This document shows, one piece after another, positions 20,152 to 21,541 of a DNA stretch of 21,541 nt (positions are counted from its first letter, which is position 1; every line of letters begins with the position of its first letter). The notes beneath the pieces were generated by a model that saw nothing but the letters and a program-made list of their open reading frames with translations, was not told where the DNA came from and ran no database searches. The position numbers were made by a program, and so were the translations under genes. This DNA is from DATLEX01 sp035525015 (GTDB lineage Bacteria > Acidobacteriota > Thermoanaerobaculia > Gp7-AA8), in assembly GCA_035525015.1 (NCBI GenBank), contig DATLFC010000191.1:1-21541 (forward strand), read 5' to 3'.

Positions 20152-21541
20152 ATGACCGATCACACTCCCGATTCGCCGCCGCGCCCCCTCCGCCGCCGCT
20201 TCGGAGCAAGGTGGCTGATCGCCGCTGCCGTCGTCGCCGCGGTGCTGACGCTCGGGCTCACATTCCTGCTGACGAACATCTTCGAGCGGAAGGTGGAGGC
20301 GCGCGATCCCTACGTGCAGATCGTCCAGCTCACGGACGACACCGTCGACCCCGCGATCTGGGGGCGCAACTTTCCGATTCACTACGATCTCTACAGCCGC
20401 ACGGTCGACATGGTGCGCACCCGCTACGGCGGCAGCGAGGCGATCCCGAAACAGCCCGAAGTGCGCGATCCGCGTGAAACCGTCTCCACCTCCCGTCTGG
20501 TGGAAGATCCGCGGCTGCGCGAGTTCTGGGCCGGGTACGCCTTTGCCGAGGACTTTCGCGAAGAGCGTGGCCACGCCTACATGTTCATCGACCAGCTCTT
20601 CACCAAACGCCAGGATGTGGCCAAACAGCCCGGAACCTGCCTTCACTGTCACGCGTCGGTCTACACGGTCTATCGCGACGCCGGGGATGGCGACCTGATC
20701 GCCGGCTTCGAGAAGGTCAACCAGATGCCGTACGCGGAGGCGGCGGCCCTCGCGAAACATCCTATCGCCTGCATCGACTGCCACGACCCCACGACCATGG
20801 CGCTCCGCATCACCCGCCCGGGATTCATCGAGGCGATGCGCGTGCTGCGACGCGATCCGAAGTTCGACGTGAACGCCGAGGCCTCGCGCCACGAGATGCG
20901 CACCTACGTCTGCGCGCAGTGCCATGTCGAGTACTACTTCAAGGGCCCCGAGAAGCGGCTTACCTATCCGTGGCACAACGGGCTCCGCGCGGACGAGATC
21001 CTCTCGTACTACGAAGAGGTGGGATTCACCGACTGGACGCACGCCACGAGCGGCGCCGCGGTTCTGAAGGCGCAACACCCCGAGTTCGAGCTCTACATGC
21101 AGGGAGTCCACGCCCGGAGCGGCGTCACCTGCGCCGACTGCCACATGCCGTATCTTCGCGTCGGCGCGAAGAAGGTCAGCGATCACTGGGTGCGCAGCCC
21201 TCTTCTGAACGTCGACAACGCCTGCCGCACCTGTCATCAGTTTTCGGAACAAGAGCTGATCAACCGCGTGCACACGATCCAGGATCGTACGTATCAGATG
21301 CGCAACATTGCCATCGACGCGGTGCTGCAACTGACCAGGGCGATCCCTGCCGCACAGACGGCCGGCGTCGAGGCGGGCAGACTCGATGCCGCCCGCACCT
21401 ACCAGCGCCGCTCGCAGTTCCTGGCGGACTTCATCGAAGCGGAGAACTCGATGGGTTTCCATGCCGATCAGGAAGCGCTGCGTGTCCTCGGTCTCAGCAT
21501 CAACTACGCGCGGCTCGGACTGGCAGCCCTGTGGGCGCCCG
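20152..21541 (+). CDS. nrfA: cytochrome c nitrite reductase catalytic subunit NrfA, CXXCH variant, cut by window edge
   Basis: NrfA reduces nitrite to ammonium with six electrons in the periplasm. The first 463 residues are visible; no stop is reached. An N-terminal membrane signal (about 22-42) precedes five haem motifs: CLHCH (163-167), CIDCH (207-211), CAQCH (254-258), CADCH (327-331) and CRTCH (358-362). Other NrfA marks are DFREERGH (active-site Arg), CHVEYYF with the calcium-site Glu/Tyr, KAQHPE (the KXQH signature between haems 3 and 4), MQGVHARSG (active-site His) and NSMGFHADQEA near the end. The first haem motif ends in His; most NrfA have CXXCK with Lys as the active-site haem ligand. 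AGGAGA at 20141-20146 supports ATG 20152. It forms a unit with nrfH. Confidence 0.95.
   Translation, partial: MTDHTPDSPPRPLRRRFGARWLIAAAVVAAVLTLGLTFLLTNIFERKVEARDPYVQIVQLTDDTVDPAIWGRNFPIHYDLYSRTVDMVRTRYGGSEAIPKQPEVRDPRETVSTSRLVEDPRLREFWAGYAFAEDFREERGHAYMFIDQLFTKRQDVAKQPGTCLHCHASVYTVYRDAGDGDLIAGFEKVNQMPYAEAAALAKHPIACIDCHDPTTMALRITRPGFIEAMRVLRRDPKFDVNAEASRHEMRTYVCAQCHVEYYFKGPEKRLTYPWHNGLRADEILSYYEEVGFTDWTHATSGAAVLKAQHPEFELYMQGVHARSGVTCADCHMPYLRVGAKKVSDHWVRSPLLNVDNACRTCHQFSEQELINRVHTIQDRTYQMRNIAIDAVLQLTRAIPAAQTAGVEAGRLDAARTYQRRSQFLADFIEAENSMGFHADQEALRVLGLSINYARLGLAALWAP

Noticed and set aside
20035..21462. 475-codon open frame opposite nrfA
   Set aside because: nrfA on the plus strand has five haem motifs and active-site residues; the minus frame is a mirror.

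Overview
The window reads as high-GC chromosomal DNA from a didermic (Gram-negative) bacterium. Kdo/LPS genes (kdsA, kdsB), BamD, a CpoB-like lipoprotein and a beta-barrel-like outer-membrane protein all require an outer membrane. The mix of a kinase-less PASTA protein next to rpe, a carboxypeptidase-regulatory-domain outer-membrane protein and a menaquinol-type NrfHA pair suggests Acidobacteriota or a neighbouring phylum. That placement is inference; no marker gene here settles it. I see no rRNA, tRNA, CRISPR array, insertion sequence, integrase or phage gene.

Layout. (1) 1-2927, minus strand: kdsB, pyrG, kdsA (kdsA is cut by the window edge). The set makes CTP and uses it to activate Kdo. 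(2) 2977-5241, plus strand: a membrane-anchored beta-sandwich protein abutting a GT39-like polytopic glycosyltransferase. (3) 5253-5972, minus strand: an exported protein of unknown function. (4) 6073-8564, plus strand: DAHP synthase (aroF) overlapping pyruvate kinase (pyk), both PEP-consuming. (5) 8713-10491, plus strand: an exported, probably outer-membrane protein. (6) 10493-10567: a heptamer-built hairpin between convergent genes. (7) 10568-11536, minus strand: a PHP-domain phosphoesterase. (8) 11671 to the right edge, plus strand: an almost gapless run lon, PASTA protein, rpe, bamD, cpoB, TPR-CNBD protein, def, FAD/NAD oxidoreductase, ppa, nrfH, nrfA. Gene junctions here are overlaps or gaps of under about 80 bases, and many starts are GTG or TTG.

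How they work together. The right-hand run joins envelope biogenesis (PASTA, BamD, CpoB), protein quality control and maturation (Lon, Def), basic metabolism (Rpe, Ppa) and a respiratory module (NrfHA, nitrite to ammonium with electrons from the quinol pool).

The points most worth a second look are: two intergenic hairpins built from tandem heptamers in inverted orientation, with different heptamers but the same design; a NrfA whose first haem motif is CXXCH instead of the usual CXXCK; a PASTA gene with no ordinary start codon after the lon stop; a TPR-cyclic-nucleotide-binding fusion without a DNA-binding domain; and the uncharacterised sugar-binding-like/GT39 pair beside the Kdo genes. No intergenic stretch exceeds 300 bases.
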